From Geothermobacter hydrogeniphilus (GTDB lineage Bacteria; Desulfobacterota; Desulfuromonadia; Desulfuromonadales; Geothermobacteraceae), in the NCBI RefSeq assembly GCF_002898515.1, contig NZ_PPFX01000003.1, positions 56,734 through 120,733 on the forward strand: DNA of 64,000 nucleotides, given 5' to 3'. The position numbers and the translations under genes were made by a program. Under the pieces are notes generated by a model. The model ran no database searches, was not told where the DNA came from, and saw nothing but the letters and a program-made list of their open reading frames with translations. Below, piece by piece: positions 42,271-50,592 of this stretch (position 1 is the stretch's first letter; each line of letters begins with the position of its first letter).

Positions 42271-44397
42271 ATGAAACCGATTGTCAAATACTGGCTGTTC
42301 CTGCTGGCCGTCGTCCTGATCATGTTCTCTGTCATCCTCGGCAGTTTTCTCGCCTCCTGGTATCACCTCAGCGGTGAGGAACAGCAGTACTTCGAGAGTC
42401 TCTCCGACAAACTGGTCCCCTACCCGATCCTCGGTGCGATCACTCTCTGCCTGATTATCGGCGGGCTGGTCAGCCTGCTGTTCCATTTCTACATCATCCC
42501 AATCCTGCGCCTCGGCGAGGAGACCAAGCTGATCTCCATCGCCAACCCGGAACACCGCATCGAACCGAAGGGCGCCAAGGAAGTTGTCCAACTGGCCCAT
42601 GTCATCAATGAATCGGCCGAGGCCTACCAGAAGTTGCAGACCGAGGTCCGGGAACAGATCGACAAGGCCCGGGCGGAACTGCACGCCGAACGCAACCGAC
42701 TGGCGGCGCTGATGTCCGAACTGCCCAACGGCGTTCTGGTCTGCAACACCGACGGACTGGTGCTGCTCTACAACACCCAGGCGCAGAAACTGCTTCAGCA
42801 ACCCGACAAACTGGTCGGACTCGGTCGTTCGATCTTTGCCGTCCTCGACCGGGAGCCTATCATTCACGGGCTGGATGTCCTGCAGAACGCGGTTCGCAAT
42901 GGTCAGAAGGCCCCGACCACTCATTTCGTCATGACCGTGCACGACAACCTGAGCCTGCGGGTCAACATGGCTCCGGTTTTTGATGAACGCAGCGACCAGG
43001 TTCGCATTTCCGGCTTTGTCCTGGCCATGGAGGACATGACCGGCCAGCTCTCCGCCGAGCTGCAACGGGATGCCCTGTTCCAGACCCTGACCGAGGCGAT
43101 GCGCTACTCAACTGGCGAGATACGTTCCGCCATCTTGACTATCCTCAGTAGTTCGGAAATACACCCGGACGAGCTGAACAACCAGCGACAGATCATTGAC
43201 CGGGCCTCCGAAGCGCTGGAAGAACAGTTGCTCTATGCCAAGGATGAATATGCCAGGCACCTGGTCGCGCCGAGCAAGACCGAAAATATTCTCGCCGCCG
43301 ACCTGCTCGAACTGATCCGTCGGCATATGCGAGAGCGACTCCACATGCCGATCAAGGGCGAAGCGATTGCCGATCTCTGGCTGCGCACCGGCAGCTACAC
43401 GGTCCTGCAGGGAATCTCCCAGCTCACCGGTCAGTTGCAGAAACATCCCGACCTGGCCGGCATCGAAATTCGGATCAGGGAATTCACCGAGCAGTTCGCC
43501 GCCCTCGAAATTCACTGGTCGGGATGCCGGCTCGACATCAGGGAGATCAAACGCTGGCAGCGCCGCCCGCTGATCCGCGACGCCCGCGACCGGATGGTCT
43601 CGGTCGTTGAAGTGATCGAACGCGCCGGCGGCCAAGTGCAGCCGATCCCTGCTGATGCTGAGCTTTGCGAAGGGGTCATGGTTACGCTTTCCAAAGCCGA
43701 TCCGGAAACCCATTTCGAAGAACAGAACGGCCCCGAACACCGTCCGATCTATTACGAATTCGATCTGTTTCACCAGCCCGGCTGGCAGGAAATGGGACAG
43801 ATGGAGCTGCGCAAGCTGACCTACGTGGTCTTCGACACCGAAACCACCGGGCTCTCCCCCTCGGAGGGAGATGAGATTATCCAGATCGGCGCCGTACGCA
43901 TCGTCAACGGCCGAATTCTTTACGACGAAACCATTGATCAACTGGTGGACCCGAGGCGTCATCTGCCACAGACCTCGATTGCCATCCACGGTATCCAGCC
44001 GGAGATGCTGCGGGGCCAGCCGACCATCGAAACGGTACTGCCGCAATTTCATCATTTCTGTGAAGGCTCGGTGCTGGTCGCCCACAACGCCGCCTTTGAC
44101 ATGAAATTCCTGCAGATGAAAGAGGAACTGACCGGCCTCAAATTCGACCACCCGGTCATCGACACCCTGCTCCTCTCCTGGGTCGCCAGCCCCCACCAGG
44201 ACGACCACAACCTCGACGCCATCGCCAAGCGCTTCGGCATCCCCATCGTCGGTCGTCACACCGCCCTCGGCGACGCGCTGGTAACCGCCGAGGTGCTGGT
44301 CAAGCTGATCGCCCTGCTCGAATCGAAGGGTATCAACACCCTGGAGGAGGTGTTGATGGCGTCGGCAGCATCCCCCTTCAACAAGCTCAAGTTCTAG
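42271..44397 (+). CDS. Membrane sensor fused to a DnaQ-like 3'-5' exonuclease
   Basis: A 708-residue protein. Two N-terminal membrane helices (about 8-30 and 48-70) enclose a short periplasmic loop. A HAMP-like region leads to a PAS domain (about 145-265), then a histidine-kinase-like helical region that lacks an obvious ATPase. The C-terminal third (about 515-705) is a DEDDh exonuclease: ExoI FDTETTG (521-527), ExoII VAHNAAFDMKF (about 604) and ExoIII HTALGDA (about 663). Relatives occur as DNA polymerase III epsilon-like proteins. Repeat A5 precedes it, and A6 starts one base after its stop. Confidence 0.85.
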   Translation: MKPIVKYWLFLLAVVLIMFSVILGSFLASWYHLSGEEQQYFESLSDKLVPYPILGAITLCLIIGGLVSLLFHFYIIPILRLGEETKLISIANPEHRIEPKGAKEVVQLAHVINESAEAYQKLQTEVREQIDKARAELHAERNRLAALMSELPNGVLVCNTDGLVLLYNTQAQKLLQQPDKLVGLGRSIFAVLDREPIIHGLDVLQNAVRNGQKAPTTHFVMTVHDNLSLRVNMAPVFDERSDQVRISGFVLAMEDMTGQLSAELQRDALFQTLTEAMRYSTGEIRSAILTILSSSEIHPDELNNQRQIIDRASEALEEQLLYAKDEYARHLVAPSKTENILAADLLELIRRHMRERLHMPIKGEAIADLWLRTGSYTVLQGISQLTGQLQKHPDLAGIEIRIREFTEQFAALEIHWSGCRLDIREIKRWQRRPLIRDARDRMVSVVEVIERAGGQVQPIPADAELCEGVMVTLSKADPETHFEEQNGPEHRPIYYEFDLFHQPGWQEMGQMELRKLTYVVFDTETTGLSPSEGDEIIQIGAVRIVNGRILYDETIDQLVDPRRHLPQTSIAIHGIQPEMLRGQPTIETVLPQFHHFCEGSVLVAHNAAFDMKFLQMKEELTGLKFDHPVIDTLLLSWVASPHQDDHNLDAIAKRFGIPIVGRHTALGDALVTAEVLVKLIALLESKGINTLEEVLMASAASPFNKLKF

Positions 44398-44540
44398 GCG
44401 ACTGAAAAGCACCCGTCTGCTGCGTTGCCTGCAACCCTCGTCGCTGCGGAGTAGCTGCCGCTACACCTCACTCCTCGGGTCACAAGGCGCCTTGCATCCA
44501 GGCCCTTTTGAGTCGCCTTCAACAGCGCGTTCAGGCAAAC
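44398..44540 (-). repeat. Family A structured repeat, copy A6
   Basis: Reverse-oriented partner of A5. The tip stem is GTAGC/GCTAC around GGCA on the minus strand, and CAAGGCG and GCAACGCAG are both present. The repeat begins exactly at the base after the TAG stop of the sensor-exonuclease gene. Confidence 0.85.
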
Positions 44541-44545
44541 ATGAT

Positions 44546-44579
44546 AAAAGCCCCGCCGGCAACTGCCGGCGGGGCTTTT
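44546..44579. terminator. Bidirectional intrinsic terminator
   Basis: A perfect 15-bp stem AAAAGCCCCGCCGGC/GCCGGCGGGGCTTTT around AACT ends in T-runs on either strand. It serves the convergent exonuclease (+) and nitronate monooxygenase (-) genes. Confidence 0.9.
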
Positions 44580-44611
44580 CAGGTCGGTATCCCGGAACAA
44601 ACCGGTGGTGG

Positions 44612-45697
44612 CTACTGGTTGACCACCTCTTCGTTGTCCAGGTCGAACAATTCGTTGAAAATCTCCTGCACGGTCTCGATCCGGTCGGCCTTCCAGGCGT
44701 TGGTACCGCAGAAGATCAGCCCGGTTTCGACATCGCCTCGCTGGGCGCGGTCGAGAGCGTGAACGATGCAGAAGCGTTCCTGGTTGACCTTGTAGCTGCA
44801 CTTCTTCAGGCAACCCGAAGGGCAGCGGGTGGCGAGGCGCTTTTCCCGTTCTTCCACCGCCGCGACATTGGCTGTCAAGGCCCGCCCGGGGAGTCCGGCC
44901 GGGGACATCAGCAGGCCGATATCTTCCTGACGGCAGTCAAGATAGGCCTGCTTGAAGGCCGGGTCGGCATCACACTCCTCGGTGGTGACGAAACGGGTGC
45001 CCATCTGCACGCCATCGGCCCCCTGTTCCAGGGCCCGGAGAAAATCGTCGCGATCCCAGACGCCTCCAGCGGTGATCACCGGGACATCGGCGCCATAACG
45101 AGAGCGAAACAGTTCCTTGACACCGCGCACCGTGGCCATCTGGTCGTAGCTGCCGTTGCCGATATCCTCCGGTTTGGCACCAAGATGCCCACCGGCGGTA
45201 TCCGGATCCTCGACGATCACCGCATCGGGCAACCGGTCATAACCCTTGATCCACTTGCGCACGATCAGGTCGGCCGCCTTGACCGAGGAGACAATCGGCA
45301 CCAAGGCGACATCCGGGTAATCGGCCGTCAACCCCGGAAGGTTGAGCGGCAACCCTGCGCCACTGACAATGACTTTCGCGCCCGCCTCGCAGGAGGCCTG
45401 AATCAATGCGTCGTAATCGCTGACAGCGACCATGCAGTTGACCCCGATGACCCCGTCAGGGGCAATCTCGTAGGCTTTGCGAATCTCTTCCTTGAGGGCC
45501 AGCGTGTCGGCAGCCAGATAGTTGCTGCCGTCATAAAACCGGCTGTTCAGGGCAATCCCGGCCGAAGCGATCAGGCCGACTCCGCCGCAACGCGCCACGT
45601 GGCCAGCCAGGCAGGCGCCGGAAATACGCACCCCCATGCCCCCCTGGATCAGGGGAAACGGGACCTGGTGTTTTCCAATGGTCAAAGCTGGCAACAT
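44612..45697 (-). CDS. Nitronate monooxygenase family protein
   Basis: A 361-residue FMN-dependent TIM-barrel protein of the 2-nitropropane dioxygenase group. IQGGMGVRISGACLAG opens the fold, VIVEDPDTAGGHLG carries the catalytic His (in AGGH), and PVITAGGVWDRDDFLRALEQGADGVQMGTRF is the FMN phosphate site, given here in sections. The C-terminus adds four Cys (RCPSGCLKKCSYKVNQERFC), an unusual cluster-like extension. Physiological substrate is unknown: nitronates, or an enoyl reductase reaction as in FabK relatives. GGAGAGTCTC precedes the ATG. Confidence 0.88.
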   Translation of the reverse strand: MLPALTIGKHQVPFPLIQGGMGVRISGACLAGHVARCGGVGLIASAGIALNSRFYDGSNYLAADTLALKEEIRKAYEIAPDGVIGVNCMVAVSDYDALIQASCEAGAKVIVSGAGLPLNLPGLTADYPDVALVPIVSSVKAADLIVRKWIKGYDRLPDAVIVEDPDTAGGHLGAKPEDIGNGSYDQMATVRGVKELFRSRYGADVPVITAGGVWDRDDFLRALEQGADGVQMGTRFVTTEECDADPAFKQAYLDCRQEDIGLLMSPAGLPGRALTANVAAVEEREKRLATRCPSGCLKKCSYKVNQERFCIVHALDRAQRGDVETGLIFCGTNAWKADRIETVQEIFNELFDLDNEEVVNQ

Positions 45698-45837
45698 GAG
45701 ACTCTCCTTGGTTGAATCGCGTGAAATCGGTGATTGATCTTACTTTTCAAGATAAAAGTTAGCAAAATACGCCAACTTCTTCTGTCAAAGTTCTGTAAAA
45801 CTTGTCGGAAAACCGGGAGGATGCTATATCCAACAAC

Positions 45838-46800
45838 ATGAAACTCTTTCAGAAACTGGTCAATCCCATCTTCACCTTCATCGGTCTGCAACTGGTCTGG
45901 ATCGTACTGCTGGTCGGCTGGATTTACTGGTTCATGGGCAAGCACCGGCAGGTGCGCGCACTGGCGGAAAAATACAGTACCGAACTGCCGACCGGAGGAC
46001 TGGACTGGATGATCCTGGTGGAGGGCATCCTGCTGCTGGTGGCCATCCTGGCCGGGGTCTATGTCATCTTCATCTACTGGCGCCGGCAGATCAGCCTCAA
46101 CCGCGCGCAGCGTAATTTCATCGCCCAGGTCACTCACGAACTCAAATCCCCCCTTGCCTCACTGCGCCTGCACCTGGAAACCATCCGCCGGCGTCAACCG
46201 GACCCGGACCAGCTGGCTTCCTTCATCGACACCATGCTCGCCGACACCCAGCGGCTCGACACCCTGACCAGCAACCTGCTGACTGTCAACCGACTCGAAC
46301 ACAAGGGACTCAAGCTGACTCTCAAACCGGGTGATCTTTCAGCCCTGATGAAAAATTATTTCAAGGATCTCCAGTTTTCCCTGCCGCGCGCGGGAAAAAT
46401 GCGGCTCGACATCCCCCCTGGACTGTGGGCGCGCATGGATCCCGAATCGCTGGAAACGGTTTTTCGCAACCTGCTTGAAAACGCCCTGCTCTACTCGGAA
46501 GACGCGCCACAGATCAACGTTTCACTACAGCGGGAAAAAAAACAGCTGCATATCCGCTTCAGCGACCGCGGACGCGGCCTGGACGCAAGAGACCTGAAAA
46601 AGGTCTTCAAGATGTTCTATCGGGTGCGGGGAACCGGAAAAACCATTCGCGGATCAGGGCTGGGCCTGTTCATCGTCAGGGTCATCATCCGCCTGCACAA
46701 GGGCAGGGTCTGGCTGGAAAGCGCCGGCAAGGGGCAGGGGACAACGGTCCATATTCTGCTGCCGGCCTGGCAAGGACCGATCGTGGAGAAAGGTGAATGA
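45838..46800 (+). CDS. Sensor histidine kinase
   Basis: A 320-residue membrane kinase. Two membrane helices (about 12-32 and 58-80) frame a short periplasmic loop. The H-box is FIAQVTHELKSPLASLRLHL (about residue 98 for His), the N-box FRNLLENALLYSE and the G-box GSGLGLFIV. Start at 45838 (MKLFQK) has a poor ribosome site; TTG at 45802 gives a 12-residue longer version. It overlaps the response regulator gene by 4 bp. Confidence 0.9.
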   Translation: MKLFQKLVNPIFTFIGLQLVWIVLLVGWIYWFMGKHRQVRALAEKYSTELPTGGLDWMILVEGILLLVAILAGVYVIFIYWRRQISLNRAQRNFIAQVTHELKSPLASLRLHLETIRRRQPDPDQLASFIDTMLADTQRLDTLTSNLLTVNRLEHKGLKLTLKPGDLSALMKNYFKDLQFSLPRAGKMRLDIPPGLWARMDPESLETVFRNLLENALLYSEDAPQINVSLQREKKQLHIRFSDRGRGLDARDLKKVFKMFYRVRGTGKTIRGSGLGLFIVRVIIRLHKGRVWLESAGKGQGTTVHILLPAWQGPIVEKGE

Positions 46801-47495
46801 ACCGTCCCTGTATTCTGGTAATCGAGGATGAACAGCATATCGCCGGCGGTCTGGTCTTCAATCTTGAGGCCGAAGGCTACCGGGTGCTGCTCGCGGAAAG
46901 CGGCGAAACCGGCCTGGAATTGCTGCAACGGGAAAAGATCGACCTGCTGGTTCTCGACCTGATGCTACCGGGCATCTCCGGCTACGAAGTCTGTCGCCGG
47001 CTGCGTGAAAAACTGCCGCGCCTGCCGGTGCTGATCCTCTCCGCCCGATCCGAGGAACGTGACCGGATCAAGGGGCTGAAGCTCGGCGCTGATGACTACC
47101 TGACCAAACCTTTCTCCCTGGACGAGTTTCTACTGAGAGTCCGGGGGATGCTGAAACGCTCCGAGTGGTACCGGCCAGCAGCAACCGGCGAGACCATCTT
47201 CGGCAACAACCGGGTCGATCTGTCTGAAGGCCTGGCAGACGGGAGGAGGGGAGAAATTCGCCTGACCGAGCAGGAAATCCGCCTGCTGCAGGTTTTCTTC
47301 GAACACGAGGGGGAAATCCTGTCACGCGGCGAACTGCTGCAACAGGCCTGGGGCATGGACCCCGCCACCGAGACCCGCACCCTCGACAACTTCGTCGCCC
47401 GGCTGCGCAAGTACTTCGAACCCGATCCGGCCGAGCCGCGGCACTTTCTCACCGTCCGCGGACGAGGCTACCGGTTTGTGCGGGGAGAGGACTGA
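46797..47495 (+). CDS. OmpR-family response regulator
   Basis: A 232-residue regulator: receiver domain with the phospho-Asp in LLVLDLMLPGISG (about residue 54) and Lys in DDYLTKPFS, then a winged-helix DNA-binding domain (LTEQEIRLLQVFF, ETRTLDNFVARLRKY, VRGRGYRFV). The ATG overlaps the kinase stop. It is a classical kinase/regulator pair whose signal and target genes are unknown. Repeat A7 begins 20 bp after its stop. Confidence 0.95.
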   Translation: MNRPCILVIEDEQHIAGGLVFNLEAEGYRVLLAESGETGLELLQREKIDLLVLDLMLPGISGYEVCRRLREKLPRLPVLILSARSEERDRIKGLKLGADDYLTKPFSLDEFLLRVRGMLKRSEWYRPAATGETIFGNNRVDLSEGLADGRRGEIRLTEQEIRLLQVFFEHEGEILSRGELLQQAWGMDPATETRTLDNFVARLRKYFEPDPAEPRHFLTVRGRGYRFVRGED

Positions 47496-47513
47496 AGCAG
47501 GGAGGCCCACCTT

Positions 47514-47683
47514 AAGCTTGTTGAAGGTTTGGGTTTGTTATTATCTGAACGCGTTGTTGGAGACGACAAAAGTGCCTGGATGCAAGGCGTCTTGCGGCCC
47601 GAGGGGTGAGGTGCAGCGGCAGCGGCTCCGCAACGACGAGGGTTGCAGGCAACACTGCAGACGGGTGCTTTTCAGTCCTCTTT
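47514..47683 (+). repeat. Family A structured repeat, copy A7
   Basis: Shares the outer arms, the CAAGGCG word (about 47584), and the GGGTTGCAGGCAAC context with A5 and A6; the GCAACGCAG word is altered here to GCAACACTGCAG. Its right end supplies the TCA that is the stop codon of the minus-strand siroheme gene (47672-47674). Confidence 0.8.
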
Positions 47684-48358
47684 CCCCAGCGCCACCTGGC
47701 GCATATACTCCTCCCCGACCTCGTCGAGCAATTTCCCCAACCGGCACTTGCGCTCTCGACGCCTGAACCACGCCACCAGCCGGTCAACCATCACCAGCGC
47801 CTCTTCAGACGTCGGAACATGCTGAAACAGGCGACGTGAAAGACGCGGCAGGCCACCACCATTGCCGCCGACCATCAGATTCCAGCCCTTCAGGGTGCCG
47901 ATCAGGCCGATATCCTTGAGGCAGGCCTCGGCGCAGTCGTTGGCGCAGCCGGAAACTCCCATCTTGAACTTCCACGGTAGCTGCATACCATGGTAGCGGC
48001 GATCGACCTCAAGGCCGACCCTGAGCGAATCCTGCTGCCCGCGCTTGCACCAGTCGGTGCCGGGACAAACCTTGATCGAACGGACACAAAGCCCGAGCGG
48101 CGCTCCCGGCTGAATGCCGAGATCCCGCCAGACTGCGTCAAGCTGTTCTTCCTCAAGACCGAGCAGGGCGATGCGCTGGGCGCTGGTCAGCTTGATCTGG
48201 CCGACCTTGAACCGTTCAGCCACATCGGCAATTTTGCGCAAAACATCGGGGGTAACGATGCCCGCCGGGGTGTGCGGCGCCACGCCATAGGTCTGCCGGT
48301 CGCGCTGCACAATAGCCCCCTTGGCCGGGAGATCCTTTTTGGGCACTTCTTCACTCAT
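47672..48358 (-). CDS. Short siroheme/4Fe-4S (nitrite/sulfite reductase-like) protein
   Basis: A 228-residue protein carrying the siroheme-cluster pattern of nitrite and sulfite reductases: CPGTDWC (Cys-x5-Cys) and CANDC (Cys-x3-Cys). It is half the length of assimilatory reductases (about 450-570 residues), so it resembles small sulfite-reductase-like proteins of anaerobes. GVAPHTPAGIVTPDVLRKI opens the conserved half. Its substrate and redox partners are unknown. The C-terminus reads into repeat A7. No good ribosome site precedes the ATG. Confidence 0.85.
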   Translation of the reverse strand: MSEEVPKKDLPAKGAIVQRDRQTYGVAPHTPAGIVTPDVLRKIADVAERFKVGQIKLTSAQRIALLGLEEEQLDAVWRDLGIQPGAPLGLCVRSIKVCPGTDWCKRGQQDSLRVGLEVDRRYHGMQLPWKFKMGVSGCANDCAEACLKDIGLIGTLKGWNLMVGGNGGGLPRLSRRLFQHVPTSEEALVMVDRLVAWFRRRERKCRLGKLLDEVGEEYMRQVALGKED

Positions 48359-48427
48359 GCAACAAACCTCGTGACAACAAAAAGAAGGCGATCAACGCGA
48401 AAAAAAGAAAAAATTAAAACCCTTTGG

Positions 48428-48624
48428 GCCGCCAAGCTCCCAAGGGCGCCAAGAAATTCAAAAGCTCTCAACGCTGAGACGGAGAGGGGCAGAGGCGGAG
48501 AGAAAGACAAACCCCCTTGCCTGGGTTCAAACCCATAAGCCAGATTTGATTTTCTTTGCGCCTCTCCCTCTCTGCGTCTCTCCGTTAAAAGGGTTTTCTT
48601 GGCGTTCTTGGTATCTTGGCGGCA
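48428..48624. repeat. Family C composite nested inverted repeat, copy C3
   Basis: The outer arms are GGCCGCCAAGCTCCCAAGGG and its complement-like GTATCTTGGCGGC end, as in C2. The inner arms are AACGCTGAGACGGAGAGG and CTCTGCGTCTCTCCGTTAAA, as in C1. So C3 contains both modules, one inside the other. Confidence 0.8.
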
Positions 48625-48639
48625 TTCTTTCAGCCCCTC

Positions 48640-49209
48640 TCAGCGGCGCGTTTTCCAGTGAAAAACCAGCTTGCCGCCATAATGACCGAGCAGCGCCGCG
48701 CAGGCCATCATCACCGCCAGGCAGAACAGGTAAAGAAACGCCGCCACGCCCCCCCCGGCAGGCAATTCAGGGTGGGCAAGATGCAGAAACAGGGCACCGC
48801 AACCGGCCACGAACAGGACGGCCGCCAGGATGATTTTTTTCAAAAAGATGGGAGCCTTTTCACCGCCGTAACGGGTTTTCCAGTCATAAATGCCCGAAAC
48901 CAGCGAAACCGGCACCGTCAGCACCGTCAGCAGGAGCAGCCAGAAGACAGCCTCGGCCAATGCAGGCCGCGCCGTGACCCAGAACAGCAGCAGAAAAACC
49001 CACAGCGCCGGAACCAGTCCATTGGGAAAATGAGCCATCACCGCGTGTAGGCGGAAGGTATGCCAGAGATCATGGATCAGGTTCGTCGGTTGCGCCTCCA
49101 GTGGAATGAACTGGTCCCGTCCGGCACCACAGACCGGGCAGATCTCCGGCGGCTCCAAACCTTCATGGATGTAGCCGCAGACGATGCACTTCCATTGTTG
49201 CTTGGCCAT
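48640..49209 (-). CDS. Rubredoxin-domain fused to DUF2231 membrane protein
   Basis: A 189-residue protein. Residues 1-45 form a rubredoxin-like iron site with CIVCGYIHEG and CPVCGAG (two Cys-x2-Cys). Residues 50-185 carry four or five membrane helices of the DUF2231 type, with conserved His (HAVMAHFPNGL) that could bind haem. It may pass electrons between a soluble donor and the membrane. AAGG lies 10 bases before the ATG. Confidence 0.85.
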   Translation of the reverse strand: MAKQQWKCIVCGYIHEGLEPPEICPVCGAGRDQFIPLEAQPTNLIHDLWHTFRLHAVMAHFPNGLVPALWVFLLLFWVTARPALAEAVFWLLLLTVLTVPVSLVSGIYDWKTRYGGEKAPIFLKKIILAAVLFVAGCGALFLHLAHPELPAGGGVAAFLYLFCLAVMMACAALLGHYGGKLVFHWKTRR

Positions 49210-49406
49210 TGACAGATACCTTCATCGGGGATCGATTTTCCCGGCGGAGAGCAAACGGGCACGGAGAACGGTCTTCCAAGATGTTAACGGAGACAATCCT
49301 GCCAGGCAAGCGCCATCACCGTGAAAAGCTTGCAAGCAACGGGCAAATGCCTATAATCAAGGCACCTGCGCATCATCCAAAGTGAGTCTATTCAAGGAGA
49401 GAGACA

Positions 49407-50405
49407 ATGAAAGCAGTTTTGATGGACGGCTTCGGCGGGGTCGAAGTCCTGAAAGTCGGCGAAGCCGAGAAACCGGCGCCGAGAGCGGATCAAGTGCTGA
49501 TCAGGGTAGTGGCCAGTTCCATCAGCCGCCCCGACCTGGTGCAGCGTGAAGGCAAGTACCCGCCGCCGCCGGGAGATTCGGAGATTCTCGGCCTCGAAGT
49601 GGCCGGCACCATTGAAGAACTCGGCAACGATGTCAAGGGCTGGAAGGTCGGCGACCGGGTCATGTCACTGGTCGGCGGTGGCGGCTATGCTGAGTACGCG
49701 GTCGCCTACGGCTGCCATCTGATGCCGATCCCCGAAAGCATGAGCTTCGAGGAGGCGGCCTGTGTCTGCGAATCCTACATCACCGCGTTTCACAACGTCT
49801 TCGTTCTCGGCCGCCTGGCCGACGGCGAAACCGCCATCTTCCATGGCGGCGGCGGCGGCGTCAACACCGCGGCGGTGCAACTGGCGAGGGCGTTGACGCC
49901 GAACAGCAGGCTGATTGTCACCACCCACCCCGACAAGGAAGCACGCGTCAGGGAACTCGGTGTCGACCTGTGCATCGACTTCACCACCACCCCCGACTTT
50001 TCCGGTCTGGTCAAGGAATGGACCCTGGCAAACACCGGCAAAAAGGGGGTCGGCATGATCCTCGACCACGTCGGTGCCAAGTACCTCAAACCAAACATGG
50101 ATTCTCTCGACTACGCCGGCCGCCTGGTGATCATCGGCATCATCAGCGGCATCAAGGCGGAACTGAATCTGGCGCTGATGATGGTCAAACGCCAGGAGAT
50201 CATCGGCTCGGTACTGCGCTCCCGCCCGGTGTCGGAAAAAGGGGAGATCGTTCGCCTGTTCACGGAACGCGCCCTGCCCGCTTTCGCCGAACGCAAAGTG
50301 GTGCCGATCATCGAGCAGGTCTTCCCCATCGAGCAGATCCGGGACGCCCATCGGATGATGGAAGAAGACAGACATTTCGGCAAGATCGTGCTGAAACTCA
50401 GTTAA
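49407..50405 (+). CDS. Zinc-type alcohol dehydrogenase/quinone oxidoreductase
   Basis: A 332-residue MDR-superfamily reductase similar to NADPH:quinone oxidoreductases. The N-terminal GroES-like domain includes EILGLEVAGTIEELG, and the Rossmann domain has the dinucleotide loop HGGGGGVNTAAVQLA (about 150). The catalytic-zinc ligands of alcohol dehydrogenases are absent, which fits a quinone oxidoreductase. AAGGAGAG precedes the ATG. A strong hairpin follows the stop codon. Confidence 0.88.
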   Translation: MKAVLMDGFGGVEVLKVGEAEKPAPRADQVLIRVVASSISRPDLVQREGKYPPPPGDSEILGLEVAGTIEELGNDVKGWKVGDRVMSLVGGGGYAEYAVAYGCHLMPIPESMSFEEAACVCESYITAFHNVFVLGRLADGETAIFHGGGGGVNTAAVQLARALTPNSRLIVTTHPDKEARVRELGVDLCIDFTTTPDFSGLVKEWTLANTGKKGVGMILDHVGAKYLKPNMDSLDYAGRLVIIGIISGIKAELNLALMMVKRQEIIGSVLRSRPVSEKGEIVRLFTERALPAFAERKVVPIIEQVFPIEQIRDAHRMMEEDRHFGKIVLKLS

Positions 50406-50443
50406 CCTCCGGAGTCAGATTCACCTGCCGTTGGACAAAACAA

Positions 50444-50482
50444 GAACCGGCAACGGATCATTCATTCCGTTGCCGGTTCTCT
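50444..50482 (+). terminator. Intrinsic terminator downstream of the quinone oxidoreductase
   Basis: A 13-bp perfect stem GAACCGGCAACGG/CCGTTGCCGGTTC around a 10-base loop, followed by a short T-rich tail (TCTTCAT). It ends the plus-strand gene 39 bp after its stop. Confidence 0.7.
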
Positions 50483-50592
50483 TCATGGCCGCCCTGGGGG
50501 GATGTTGCAAAAGGCAGCCTGAACCCGGTCCCGACAGACCGTCAACATCATCCCTTTTTCAAATCCAATCACCTCGACGAAAAGGAACCAGA

